A DNA stretch of 64,000 nucleotides from assembly GCA_027919835.1 (NCBI GenBank), contig JANVFP010000024.1:558001-622000 (forward strand). The letters are read 5' to 3'. Made by a program: the position numbers and the translations under genes. Each line of letters starts with the position of its first letter. The first letter of the stretch is position 1. Source of the stretch: Lentinula raphanica (Eukaryota; Basidiomycota; Agaricomycetes; Agaricales; Omphalotaceae). Shown piece by piece: positions 1 to 11,420 of this stretch. A model generated the notes under the pieces. The model was not told the DNA's origin. It was given only the letters and a program-made list of their open reading frames with translations, and did no database searches.

Positions 1-1700
1 CTCGGTGGTCGCTGGTAGGGCCTTGAGGCCATCACGCAAGCTTCTCGCAGAATGCATTGTGTAATGCCAGACTATCATGCATGAAGGAAATCCATACCAA
101 AATTGAAAACTCCCTCTGGAGCCCTCTGCCTGGGATCCCACACATAGACCGATATGATCATCTATCTGGGAGATCTTCCCGTATTGTTGAAGTTCGGTAT
201 AATTCGAGGATGTCGAGCTGGCGCGGAGCCGTGTCGTGGTCCTAGAAATGTTAGTTATCGGTTGTTATCAAAGAAATATACTTCACTGTCCTCGTATTGA
301 AGGAGATACTTACCTTAAGCAGAGCGAATCTGATGCTTTGGAGTACCTTGAGTTTTACCAGAGCGAGTCGATGGCAGTTAGAAGAGCTAGAGCGAAGTCT
401 ATAGCGTTTACGGTCAGACGAGTTACGAGTTAAGAAGAAGATGCCATTCAATTATCTAGGCTTGGTATATGAATGGCTAAGCTATTCGAGCATGAACCTT
501 CCAGAACCTTCTACTTCGTTCTCCCTTATTCCATCAATACAGCCCAAACGACGAGAAAAAGAAATAGTAGGATCAGAATAGATAGTCCATGTGGAGAACG
601 TGTGGTACGTAGAGGAGACGATACTAACAGAGAAATAACGGTTTCTTAGCTATTCCATGAATCCATAACACGTATCTGTGATGAGACCAGTCAGAAGACG
701 AGCGAATCGTGTGGTGGGGGTCCGACAAGCTGGTCCATCATGATCACCACTGTTACAGGCTTTCAGCGCTCAGCGATGGTAGGTGATGGTCACCGATGGT
801 CTTTGCGATAATTATGTTGTCAGGACTAAGGAGCTTTCAGCATGGTACCCGCACGCTAGTACGCAATTGGAAATAGTAGTTATAGATGGAATCGGGAATG
901 GAGCGGTATCTTCATCAGTCTTCATCGCCTTGGAGCATTGCCTTTCCACTCTTGAGGGTTGCAAACGTGATGTTGAAGAGAATCAAGGGTGTTTTCGAGT
1001 AAAATAAGGTGAGAGGAAAAGGCTGCAAAGAGGAAGGTCGTGCGTTGCGCATTCATCGTAGAACGCCCCAGCAGCCAGAAATATGAGTACGCGTCAAGGT
1101 GTGTAGGGCTATCGGAGTCTCAGTGCAAAGGCCTCAGGTATCGGAGCTGGCCGTACGCTCATGAATTCAAAGCCTTTAGGAACGCTCATGTGTAATCATC
1201 GGAGATCACTATAACATGCATTCCAATGCATCCATTCAGACTCCCTCTTACTCCTTCGAGGCGTTGAATGATGAAATCACTACCCAGCCAGTATCGAGAT
1301 GTTCCTTCAAAGAACATTGCGAATTCTAGTATCACGAGTTCCAGACGGAAAATCATTATAAGAGAAAAAATGGACATACTGGCATCATATATAGATATAG
1401 CATTGAACACCAAGCTTTCAAAGCTAAGTTCTTCTAGCCCCTTTGACCGTGGTGTAAAGTGACACAAATCTGACGGGGGAGGGATGAGTGTTTGTAGATT
1501 GAGATGGAGAGGCATACTAGTAAGGAGACTGTGGATGTTGGTACCTCGGGATGGCTCTGCACAGAGAGGTGGAATCAAAGAGGTGGGAATAACGAATTCG
1601 GAACGTGATTCCATCCTCGGCGTCTAATTCGACACACCTATCAGAGCATCTCTCGAACTCAAGCCTTCAAGCTTCAAATTTCAAAGCTTCAAGCTGAAGA
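1..1700. other. No recognisable gene
   Basis: Only short open frames occur and none shows a family motif or a convincing splice structure. A 142-codon minus-strand frame (1186-1614) and a 74-codon plus-strand frame (783-1007) are the longest. Neither has a partner exon I can justify. The stretch is probably intergenic or very degenerate. Confidence 0.4.
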
Positions 1701-2400
1701 TTCAGTGGATTATGGATCTCTCTCTTCGTTCTCAGATGGCCTATGAAGAAGAAGGAGAAGGAGAAGTATAGAGTGAGAGAATGAAAGGGTGAAAGGGTGA
1801 GAGGGAAAGCGGTGGTATGCAGTTGGGTCAAAGTCTCGAAGGGTGCGTGTATAACGATAGAGGACAGACATGTGGACTGTTGTTGATTCTGGTTTTACAG
1901 ATAAACAGATCTTCCTCAAGCTTCAACAATTCATTGATTCATTGAACAAGCTCAAGCTCAAGTTCTACAAGGATATAATATGCCTACAGAAACAACCTCG
2001 AACCCTTTCCCAAGGCGCTTGTGCGCGTACTCAGAGACGGAGGTAGCAAGGACAAGCGATTGTCCTAGACGAGAGGGTGTTTGGTGTCGGTTGGTGTACT
2101 GCGCAAATGAGTGGATTAGCTAGGAGCTGGATCTGTTCGCGAGCTGAGCGCTGAATATTGTCGTGGCTTCCCCTCCCGTCTCCTCCTCCTCCGCTACTTG
2201 TGTCGATCCCCAGTCGAACTGCATTGGGGTCAACGGGTATAAGGGGTATAAGGTGGATATGCGAGGATAGGGAGGTCCATGGCTCTACCCTGCATGCACC
2301 AACCACCTCCATCGAATTCCGTCTTCCTTCTCCCCTCAGCGGTCAAATTCGTTCGCCTTTCGCCCAGCGTCCTTCGCTCTATCGGGATTAGAGGATCGTA
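1700..2400. repeat. Diverged duplicated block, copy A
   Basis: The block starts with a segment reading TGGATTATGGATCTCTC, runs through purine-rich GAAGAAGAAGG and a GTATAACGATAG motif to CAGATCTTCCTCAAGCTTC. It continues with AAGCTCAAGTTCTA, GGAGGTAGCAAGGACAAGCG, GATCTGTTCGCGAGCTGA and TAGGGAGGTCCAT. The same landmarks recur in the same order at about 3225-4000. A third, inverted piece of the GTATAACGATAG segment lies at about 2810-2930. No clear gene product is visible, so these may be promoter and UTR remains of a duplicated gene. Confidence 0.6.
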
Positions 2401-2809
2401 GTGTCTTGGATGTACTCATTCGTCCCCGTTCTTCCTCCACCCCCACCCACTCCCCTTAGCTCCCCTTAGCTCCTCTCTTCAAGACATGCATGCAAGCTTT
2501 AAGATGAGACTGTTTACGCTATACCTTACGCTATACCAGTATCCGGAGGGAGGAGGGAGAGCGTAGGGCGAGCGAACAGAGAGAACTGGAACATTGACAT
2601 CGTGATTAATGGAGATGGGGACGGAAGACACTATTGAGATTTCTGATTCTTCCCACAAGCTACACACTCTCATCAAAGCACAACGGATGATCAATGTCGA
2701 TGAACGTTGACCTGCCCACTGTTTGGCAATGAAAGGATGCGCTATGTCTCTACGTGACCCGTGGACCAAGGCCTTGAGCTTGAGGGCTTCCTAGAGAGAT
2801 CAAAATCAA

Positions 2810-2935
2810 CACCCAAAGTCCAGACGTCCCTCATCTATCGTTATACACGCACCGTTGAAGCCTTACCGCTTTCCCTTTCACTCTTTCATTCTACCCTTCC
2901 TCTTTTCCGCCTCCTTCTTCAAAGAACTATAATCG
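2810..2935. repeat. Inverted partial copy of the duplicated block
   Basis: On the reverse strand this carries the same purine-rich tract, an AAAGGGAAAGCGGT segment and GTGCGTGTATAACGATAG, matching about 1745-1870. It lies between the two direct copies, so the locus has been rearranged more than once. Confidence 0.6.
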
Positions 2936-3224
2936 ATAATCCATCGCATATTCATCGTCAGACGTTCCAAACGTTCGTTTGTGAACGCATTCCTTGCCAG
3001 GTTCGGTTAGAAGTTGACGTTGAAGTACTATTGAACCGTTTGAGAGAGAGGTCGAATTAGACGCTGAGCGCTGAGGCCTGGGGCTGAAATCACGTACACG
3101 TGTCGCTTTTTCCTGTACCTGTACTCTCTATCCTCGTCTATAACGTCGTCAAAGCACACCACGCCTGACGACGAATGTGCACATCTGCAGAGCGTACACA
3201 AATGAGATGATTGAAGGAGATTCG

Positions 3225-4000
3225 ATGGATTATGGACCTCTCTTCGTTCTCAGCTGGCACATGAAGGTAGAAGAAGGCGGAGAAGCATACAGTAGAAGAA
3301 TAGAGTGAAGGGTGCCGGTGAGATCTTGAGAGAAGGGGTTGTACAGCGTGCTAACTTCTGAGGTACGTCTATAACGATAGACGAGTTGGGGGCCATGCAG
3401 ATCTTCCTCAAGCTTCATCCACATCGATATTGATTCATCCTCGGGCTGTCTTTCAAGGGAGCAAGCTCAAGTTCTATGTACGTGAACACTGAACATTGCT
3501 GGAAACCGCATAATCTGCTGAATCTGACAACGGAACCAAGTCGAACCCCTTGATTCCCTTCCCAAGGCTCTGGTGCTATACACGGAGGTAGCAGGCACAA
3601 GCGATTGAGATCTGTTCGCGAGCTGTCCTCTTTGCACCAACCGCTTAACTCAACTCGAATTGTCTAAACCCCTCAACGAGTTCCTGGACTTGCCAGTTTA
3701 GGAACCTACTTGGACCCACTTCATCTCCTGTTCTCCCGTAACCTCCCGGGAGAACTCGAGCGTTGGAGTAGTTTGTCGTGCGATCGTCTGTCTCGTCTCG
3801 TCTCGTCTCCTCCCGTCCCTTGCTCTACTTGTGTGTTGAACGTTGATCAGTCAGACTCTCACCGTTACCCCCATGTGCATGGGTGACCAACGGGGTGAAC
3901 GGGGATAAGGAGGGTAAGGGTCAAAGGGGGACGGTAGGGAGGTCCATCGCTCTATCGCATACCGTCGTTCTGTCGAATCCGTAATTCGTTTTCTGCATGC
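3225..4000. repeat. Diverged duplicated block, copy B
   Basis: Direct counterpart of 1700-2400, sharing ordered landmarks (TGGATTATGGACCTCTC, TATAACGATAGA, CAGATCTTCCTCAAGCTTC, AAGCTCAAGTTCTA, GGAGGTAGCAGGCACAAGCG, GATCTGTTCGCGAGCTG, TAGGGAGGTCCAT). Insertions and deletions between landmarks show that the duplication is old. From 4000 to 4459 I see no gene. Confidence 0.6.
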
Positions 4001-4459
4001 ATCGCGTTTCGCACACGTTAGTGTTCGCAATCAGTTCATGTGGACTTGTACTTATCAGTCGCTTCAGCGCTGAGCATTCTCTTCAATCGACAAACGATTG
4101 AATTGACTGCTATGCAAGGGCAATCCCCTCCGTCGGAAGCTGAGAAGTACTACTACTAGCCGAAGGAGTTTGACGAAGGTTGACGGACCGATGGAAAGTC
4201 GAAACTAAGTAGTATATGAGGCCTTTGTTTTCGTTCTTGACTCCCAACCAAAACGTTCAACGTTCATCACTCAAATTTTGCTTGTCTCCCCCGAACACGA
4301 TCCAACCGATACAAGATTTGCTGGTCAAGTCTTCTTTAAAAAAAGCTGTACTAGGTGAGAACATTGCTCAGCTCGGGTTGAGAGTATACGTGCGTCGTTT
4401 ACTCATGAGTTTTTCTTCTTCCCAAGCCCTGTTCAATTTCGCTTTCGCCGACTGTCACT

Positions 4460-5613
4460 ATGTATCTCTTCCGACTTTTTACGTGGCACTTGCATGCTGT
4501 CCACGTCCTTCTCCTTTTGATCATCACCGCTGCGATTGCTTTGCCGGCGGGGAGACCACGAAAAGGAAAACTGGCAAAGGGAATTGGAGATTCCGTGTTC
4601 CAATCGGATCTCCCTGGTGGAGCAAGTGTAAGTCCTGCTCAACCCTCCGACATCTCCGAATAACTCAACGGGTCCGCTTCTTTGCTTTTTTGACAGTCTG
4701 AACCACCACAGAAAAAACAAAAATCAGAAGTTTCAGAAGTTGTAAGTAGTCCTAGTATTCAACCTCTCTTATCATCGGTTTGCTCAACAGACCGCCTTCT
4801 TCTTCGCAGTCTCTAGCCCGGTGTGAGTTTTCAAGTCCGTTCATCAACCTGCCATGATCTCATTAAGCTACCCTGTGATGGCCTGATGCAGCGACACCGA
4901 AGAAACACTGGATTGGGGTGGTCATTGAAAGTGGCCTGGACGATCCGAAGGCAAACTGGGTGATCGTGTCGGTCCCAGAGGAAGACTTGCACAAGGACAA
5001 CATCCGGCTTGTGGGCTATGCGACGAGCAAAAATTATCAACCCTCCTTGACCAAATGGAGCCGACAAGTGAAGAGCGCAACCCCAGGCGGCGTCAATGGA
5101 GCCGTGGTCATCATGTCCAAGGACCACCCGAGCCTCCTTATCGAGATCGGGAGCGCGACGATGTCACTGAAGATGAGGTATAATTTGGCTAGAGACATGC
5201 GCAAAGCCGTCAACACGCATCGCTGTGACCAACTCCCTGATGTCCCTAGTATCTACCAATATGCAGTCCTCTACGAGGACGCGATGAAGGAGCGCGGCGT
5301 TAAAATCCACCACTACGATATCTCGAAAACCTCGGATTTCGGGAAGGCTTTTGCTCGGAAGGTGAACGAGAAGGGTACCGGGGCGGGCGAAGTGCTTTCG
5401 GAGGAGTTTAATAAATGGGAATGGGCGCTGTACGAGCGGATCAAGAACGGTGGAGCTGATGTGTTGAGAACTAGTCTTGGGAAATACAACAAGGACATCT
5501 TGGAGGACTTATGGGACGAGGTATATGAACTCCCGCGGGGATTCCTCGATGACCAGGATATAGATGATGAGAAGTACAAAGACCCAAAGAATTGGGGAAA
5601 GGCACTCGACTGA
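4460..5613 (+). CDS. Predicted secreted protein of unknown function, four exons
   Basis: Model: exons 4460-4627, 4697-4741, 4810-4822 and 4892-5613, giving about 315 residues. The start is the ATG before a hydrophobic stretch (HVLLLLIITAAIALPAG) that reads as a signal peptide with likely cleavage near residue 28. Introns are GTAAGT...CAG, GTAAGT...CAG and GTGAGT...CAG. Exon 3 is only 13 nt and is needed to keep frame. The mature part is charged, with a Lys/Arg-rich segment after the signal and an acidic C-terminus (DDQDIDDEKY). I recognise no family, so function is unknown; a secreted or effector-like role is only an inference. A broken relative lies tail-to-tail at 6138-6615. From 5614 to 6137 there is no clear gene. 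Confidence 0.75.
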
Positions 5614-6137
5614 CCCTTCTGTCCTTCGGGTCATCATTAGGACATACGATGACCCAGCGGAATCTCCAGGATGGGACTGAATGGCTGGACAATGACGAAA
5701 CGTTGGGAGGGATTAAGTTATGTTTCGCGTAGTCCTAGTCATAGTTCATCTCGCTTTGTATACTTTCCGTCTTCCATTCCTAACGCAGATTCACTGCGCC
5801 TTCTTTAATGTATCTTCCCTTTATGCTAGGGAGACCGACTGTCGAATATTGTCTTCCCTCGCAGTCACTGATATCTGTCAAACAGAAAGCTCACTGCTTC
5901 AATGGCTACATACAGAACCCAAATCGAATCCTCACCGGCACCGCTGGCTTTAATATGTCTGAATCAGAATCAGACGGTGTCGCTGCTAGATATCACAAGT
6001 AGAAGGAGAAGTGAATTGGTGTTTGAATGGGAAGATGGAAAACAATATACAGAGTGAAATAGACGTAAGACCTAATCCAACATTTCCTCATCGTCCAGAT
6101 GCTCGATCCCATCCTAGATTCCGATGAGTTGTACATC

Positions 6138-6615
6138 CTAATCCTGACCTCCACGTTCCAGTTGCTTTCTCCGCTCCTCATCCCAAGTGTCTTGGTTATT
6201 GACGAGGGATACCTTATCCCACAACATCTCCAGAATCACCTTGTTTCCGCTGTCCAATAGAGCGTTGTTGAGCCTGATGTCTCCGGCCATGATCTGCCTA
6301 TACAGCTCCCGTCTCTGCCAGTACTCTGCCCTCCCCGGTCCCATTCTCCCTCAACATCTCCCAAAAAGCCTCACCGAATTCCGAGTCTGGCGACATATTA
6401 AAGTCAACATCAATCCCGTACTCGTTCTTCAATGATATCATCATGTGGAGTAACAGCTCATAGATGGACAGGACATTGGGGAGTTTGTCGGACCAAGACT
6501 AGGTGACTTTTCGGATCAAGTCTTTCGTCAAGGAAGTCTTCAAGTTTTGTGACATTTCTACCGTTGCGATTTTGATAATACGGTCTGCGGGGTACAAAGT
6601 GGTGCGTGCTCCGTA
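6138..6615 (-). pseudogene. Broken paralogue of the 4460-5613 gene
   Basis: Read on the minus strand from about 6600, the translation aligns with the C-terminal half of the upstream gene. SDKLPNVLSIYELL matches CDQLPDVPSIYQYA, SEFGEAFWEMLRENGTGEG matches SDFGKAFARKVNEKGTGAG, and ILEMLWDKV matches ILEDLWDEV. An in-frame TAG interrupts it just before SWSDKLP, and a frameshift near 6330 separates the two halves. The 5' part is missing because a repeat with end CACTGCATGC begins at 6620. It is tail-to-tail with the intact gene, so this was an inverted local duplication that decayed. Confidence 0.75.
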
Positions 6616-6619
6616 TATA

Positions 6620-6870
6620 CACTGCATGCAAATTCCTGTAAGTTACCTAATGTAATTATGTAATTATGCTAAATCAACAGGAAACTTTTTTCTCATAAAT
6701 TTGTGTACTTACAGTAAAAAATATTTTTAATTTATAATATTTCCAAAAATTTTAGGCACTGCATGCATATTCCCATAAGTTGCCGGGACTTATAGAAAAA
6801 TTATAATGAAAAGACACAAAATTTTGAACACATAAGAAAGGGAACTTATGGGAAATTTTATAGTGAACTT
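6620..6870. repeat. AT-rich repeat with CACTGCATGC ends
   Basis: CACTGCATGCAAATTCCTG starts at 6620 and a similar CACTGCATGCATATTCCCAT starts at 6757, in the same direction. The reverse of this terminus (GGAAACTTGCATGCAGTG) ends at 47036 next to the second copy of the dispersed repeat. It looks like a DNA-transposon terminus, present twice here, perhaps from a nested insertion. Confidence 0.5.
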
Positions 6871-7446
6871 ACACTGCGGGGATCAGTCCTTTTCCTCGCA
6901 GCTGAAAGGCTGAGATTACGAGGGAGTATTGTACAAAATTCTCTGTTTTTCCGAAAGGCGGAAATTTTGAATAACCTTACTATATTCAGAAGTCGGTTAT
7001 ATAGCGGAATTCGGGCGAAAATCTCATAAAACAGTCGCCTACCATGAGTAGGGATATTTGAATAAAGGCAGCTGAGGCCATTCTTAATGTTTTGAGGCAT
7101 TTTTGTCAGAGGTTTGTCAAAATATTCTCGAAGAGGGTATCATAACTATAATGGGAGGTTTTTTTGGAAAACCGCTCGATATATTCACTGATTTTTTGAA
7201 AAAAACCTGCGCCTAAACGCCTCATGGAAACAGTGTGGTTGTTCAGAATAACCTCGTTGAGGTTATGTGTACCCAATGTTGGGACATCGAGATGTCCACA
7301 CATCCCCGATATCAGAATGGTCAGACATCAGCAGACGTCTCCAGATGTCGCATCATCCCCGACGTCGGGATATCGGAATGTGTGACATCACCCGACATTG
7401 CTGATGTCGGCAATGTCGGAACGCAACAGAAACCCGTGACATCAAC
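6870..7446 (-). repeat. Dispersed repeat R, copy 1
   Basis: About 570 bp repeated almost unchanged, in opposite orientation, at 46311-46886. One end reads CACTGCGGGGATC. The other end is a cluster of GACATC/GATGTC and CGATATCG half-sites that make many small dyads (7270-7440). Two open frames of 80 and 65 codons are conserved in both copies with only a few substitutions, but they match no family I know and may be open by chance at this high identity. Confidence 0.7.
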
Positions 7447-7622
7447 CGAATTCTCCGATATCAAGACCTCTTGTTTTTCTTATCCCTCCGTACATAGGCA
7501 AAATCATTGATTGTTAGTTCGAACGACTACACGAGGACACTCTAAACTCCATCCATTCCGGGGTATTTTCTTTCAGACAAAGCACTGAAAGTTCCGTGAG
7601 CTTAAGACATGAGCTGGAAGTA
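7447..7622. other. Short intergenic gap
   Basis: No gene or repeat is recognised between repeat R and the 3' end of the next minus-strand gene. Confidence 0.4.
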
Positions 7623-9686
7623 TCATAGTACGCACCTGGCAAGATCCGAAGGAAACTCTAACATTGTAGGTCTTCGAGGATGGATTAATTGATTGACAAA
7701 ACCTGTCCCACCCTTAGCCCATCCAGGCTCTTGTTTCTCGAGCCATGCTGCATCGTAAAAATTGGCAGGTAAGCCAGTGACGTATTTGCTTTTCGACATC
7801 TTGTTGTCCTTGGCCACACGGAGGCAAGGGGCAGCGCCTCGGGTAAAACCAAACTGCGTTCCTTCAAGATCTACTGAGCATCGGCCCTCAAGATGAACGT
7901 AATCCAGCAGCCTCAGCCATTTTGTCAGTCCTTTACTGCGCCAGTATGGCTCCCGGATTCTATAACACATGGTCGCTTCATCCATGTCAGAGTCCTCCTC
8001 ATCTGAAGACATTCCAGCCACGCCTAATTGGTCAAAGTCTTTGATATATTTCTCAAGTTCAGGAATGGTAAGGACCACATCCCTTCGACGATGAAACAAC
8101 TAACGATCAGTAAGCATCACACTTTAAGGCGTAGAGGTGGGAACGTCACCGTATATTTTCTCTGCCATCTCTTTGAGGATAGGGCATGCGGTTGCTTGAC
8201 CGAGTCCTCCTGCATCTTCTGTTTTTCCAGCCAAATCCCACGGATCGTCTTCAATCGTGTAAAGAAAGCTTCTTGGATACCATCACGAGCTTCAATGTCA
8301 GGTTTCTCGATGAGCTTCTTCTTCTCGAGCAGTTCTACAAACACGTAAGATGCGCCTTTGTTCCACGCCGACTTCGGAACTCCTGCGATCCAGAAACGAA
8401 AGTTGTGAATAGTGCATGGGCGCGCAAGAGGATTCTTCTTGAATTCTTCCGCAAAGTTGTCAGCTTCTTCCTGCGTAACCTCATTCTGGTATAGATTTCG
8501 ATTCCCCATGACTTCGTTGAGCCATTTACGAATTAACTCCTGTAATGACTTCAACTGCAGTCTGGAAACCAATCGAGAGGATTAGCACACACCTTCTTTT
8601 TGAGCTCCTGTTGAGATCGGTGCTTTATTGTTCCAGACCGAGCGCTCCCTTTCTTCGGAATGAAGCAGGACATGGGGTTGATCCGACTTCCTTCGTTATC
8701 GGCGTCACGGTTATCTGTAGAATTTGCTGTGCCACTAGTACTAGCACCTTGCTGCGGCTCCTCGTTGTCGACGTTGCGGCTTTCCGACTGGCGCTGCTTT
8801 CCCTTCTTCTTTGCGGATACAGACATAACGTCCAATGTTTCGAGGACACGACTGAGTACATCTGAATTTTGCTGGACACTCTCGGTCAATCTGCCCATCT
8901 GCTCATTTTGCTTTGTCGCGAGTTCGGCATTGGAAGACCTGATACCCTCGAACAGCTGTGTGAACATCTTCGTTTGATGATCAAGTAAAACCTTAATCTG
9001 GGGAATGAGATATGTCTAGAGACAGAGAGAAATGAAATGACAAGATGCTTACCGTACTATCTGTGCCAGCACTAGTCCCTTCATGCGATTTGCTACTCGA
9101 TGCTGTAGATGGAGGGCTCTGGGCTCTTCTCCTTTTTGCAGCTGGTGGTACTACAGTCGGTGACGGCGGCTAATAGATAGATGCAGTGAGCTTTATATGA
9201 TATATATGCCTTTCTTCAGTCACGCACCTGCATCGATGGCTGGCCTCCAAAACTGGTTGCTCTTGGAGTAGCATCCTGGTCCATCATCGTAGTGTCACTG
9301 TGTTGGCTGTCAGGCGTCTGCGGAGGCGTCTGCGGAGGCGTCTGCGGAGGCGTTTGAACTGAGCTCTGCGGTGCTGCCACTGGTATTGGGTATTCTACCC
9401 TTGTTGGATGTGACGGAATCTGCACAGTGAACAGGCTTAGTGGAATCGGTACTGCCACTAGATTCGGGTGCTGATTTGGAGGTGCAGATTGCGAGGGATT
9501 GGGGTTCTGTGGTGGTTCAAAAGCTCCTGGTATGCTCGGCGATGGACCTTGGTGTTGAGGAGCTTCCCGGTTAAGGTTTAAGTCATGTTCGAGTACGTCG
9601 GGATTCTGGTCCATATCATCAAGGGATGTGTCTGAGTCGCTGGTATCGTCAGCGCTGCCACTCATCAATGCACCAGGGAGTCGCAT
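7623..9686 (-). CDS. Unknown protein, five exons, about 615 residues
   Basis: Exons, all phase 0: 9228-9686 (start ATG 9686), 9053-9169, 8593-8997, 8150-8539 and 7623-8099. Introns have clean GTGCGT, GTAAGC, GTGTGT and GTGACG donors. Residues 1-150 are acidic and Pro/Gln-rich with a TPPQ tandem repeat. A basic KRRR patch near residue 165 could be a nuclear signal. The Gln/Ser-rich middle is followed by a compact C-terminal region with conserved-looking segments (NPLARPCTIHNFRFW, ATMCYRIREPYWRSKG, GLPANFYDAAWL). It resembles unnamed proteins that are common in agaricomycete genomes, but I cannot name a domain. Alternative acceptors exist for exon 3 (18 nt apart, frame kept). Confidence 0.75.
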
Positions 9687-9939
9687 TTTGGTGGGCACGT
9701 ACAAAGAAAGTGTCGATCGATATTTTATATAAGCAAGTCCTTAAAGTTCAAGTAAAGCATCAACTAATCCAATGGACATCAGTACATTTCACACTTCAGT
9801 GTTACCACTCATGATGTGCCATTTATCCAGAGTTATTAAAGTCAAGCCCACCCTCTTCAGCAATCAACTGCTTTCCTATGTACCCAGCTCATGGATGAAC
9901 AGATCCTGCAATGCCTAAACTTACCCCTACTAGCGCTTA

Positions 9940-10211
9940 CATCAGGAAAAATATTCTCATCTCTAGAGTCCCCAGAGATACCCCCCAATTCCTAGGTAGT
10001 CTCAGAGAGCCTAGAGTATCTGAGTTCTTTGAGGCTTCCAAAAATTCTCTGGGTGCTTTCTGGTGCTTTCTGGTGCTTTCAGATGCTTTCAGGATCTTTC
10101 AGGATCTCTAGGATGTTTTTTGATCTTTCAAAGTTCACAAAAATCTCTGAGCAGCCTAGGAATTGGGGGGTATCTCTGGGGACTCTAGAGATGAGAATAT
10201 TTTTCCTAATG
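9940..10211. mobile_element. MITE, CATCAGG family, copy 1
   Basis: 272 bp. The terminal inverted repeats extend about 57 bp almost perfectly (start CATCAGGAAAAATATTCTC, with GAGATACCCCCCAA inside; mirror end GAATATTTTTCCTAATG). It is flanked by TA on both sides (9938-9939 and 10212-10213). The interior has repeated GGTGCTTTC and CAGGATCTTT units. No coding capacity, so a transposase must act in trans. Confidence 0.85.
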
Positions 10212-10391
10212 TAAGCTTGAGTACTCATAACCCTCCAGATGGAGTTATGTAGTTTTTGATCTGGATATGACCGCGCTGTCCTTCCGATCCGGACATTTGG
10301 AGGTTGTCGAAATGTGCCATGACAAGAATCTGAGATTACCAATGACCATGAGGACAAGGGTTCGTGGACGCATTGTTCCTCCTTTCCCTCC

Positions 10392-11140
10392 ATGAGTAGT
10401 GTCGAGCCACTCTTTCAAAACAGCCCTCGCTTTCAAACGATGGACCCCTTTGCGGTATTGTTGTTGTTGACTTTTAACTGCCATGGTCTGACAGCTATCA
10501 GCAGAGTCCCAAAACTGAGTCTCCATCGTCTACACCATTGCCTGGATCGAAGGAACCTTCTTTCAATGGACCCTCGAACCCATCCGATCAAAGTGATTCT
10601 AGATTTCACCGGGATCACCTCCTCACTTTCAAGAAATTCATTGTGAGTGTTCGTGTCTCAAGAATGACTGTGTACTATGAATTGTGACAATTCTTCTCTT
10701 GTAGCTAATCAATATCAATCTCCCAAGGATCCTGCTAAATGCAGGTATTCTGAGTTATCTAATGTATGCAGTGAAAATGCTATGGAAGTTCTCGATGCTG
10801 TTCCGTAGCCAGTCATATACGTCTGCCGTTGGATTTGTGGTGCCGAGTGTTGCTCTTTACGCTTTCGTACAACGTTATATGCCAAGAAATTTGAAAGAGA
10901 ATGTGAGTCTGTTGACCATGCACGTAGTTATTGATCACTGAGATATTACAGAGAACTGGCATTCTGCAGGCTGCGGTCGACATTACAGTTCTTGGAGGCT
11001 GTTACATTTGTTCGTTTGTTGTGTGGTCAATCATTGCATTCATTGGAGAATTGGGAGCTATCGCGTTCTTAGCATTCATTACTGCATCAGGAAAAAGTAT
11101 CTTATCCCTAGAGCATTTAAAGATACCCCCCAAATTTTAG
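10392..11140 (+). CDS. Multi-pass membrane protein gene interrupted by a MITE
   Basis: Exons 10392-10454, 10505-10642, 10705-10902 and from 10952, all phase 0. The N-terminal ~67 residues are Ser/Pro-rich and soluble. Exon 3 carries two hydrophobic segments around SMLFRSQSYTSAVGFVVPSV, and exon 4 a third (CYICSFVVWSIIAFIG). The architecture and sequence match the gene at 26127-27884 (MLFRSQS versus AMFQSQS; VVWSIIAFIG versus SIVWQMISTIG). A MITE begins at 11085 inside exon 4, so the frame runs into it and stops at 11138-11140, adding about 18 foreign residues. Without the MITE and one TG copy, the frame would continue to a stop shortly after 11347. Function unknown. Confidence 0.7.
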
Positions 11141-11346
11141 GAACTTTCAAAGTAATCTATGAAGGCTTAGGTTTTTGAGGTTCTTTGAGGTTGCCTAGGT
11201 GTCTTTGGGGATCTTTCAGGATCTTTCAGGATCTTTCAGGAGCTTTAGGCACTTTGAAGCTGGTTAGGCACTTTGAGGCTGTTCAAAGGGCCTAAGAAAT
11301 GGGGGGTATCTTTGAATGCCCTAAGCCTAAAACATTTTTCCTGATG
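11085..11346. mobile_element. MITE, CATCAGG family, copy 2, in a coding exon
   Basis: 262 bp, ends CATCAGGAAAAAG and TTTTTCCTGATG, flanked by TG on both sides (11083-11084 and 11347-11348). It carries the family hallmark GATACCCCCCAAA near the left end and GGGGGGTATCTTTG near the right end. The interior has three CAGGATCTTT repeats and two TTAGGCACTTTGA repeats. Confidence 0.85.
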
Positions 11347-11420
11347 TGGAAGACGATATCTACCTCTAGGCAGTCATTAGGAATCTATCATGGTTTAGTG
11401 TTTATGCTGTTCGAGCACAA

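Noticed and set aside
6858..7303. Two conserved frames in repeat R as genes
   Set aside because: Open in both copies, but the copies are so similar that openness carries no weight; no motifs.
7632..7640. GTGCGT donor at the end of the 615-residue gene
   Set aside because: The only nearby acceptor would give an intron of about 25 nt, shorter than any other here; the TGA at 7623 is taken as the stop.
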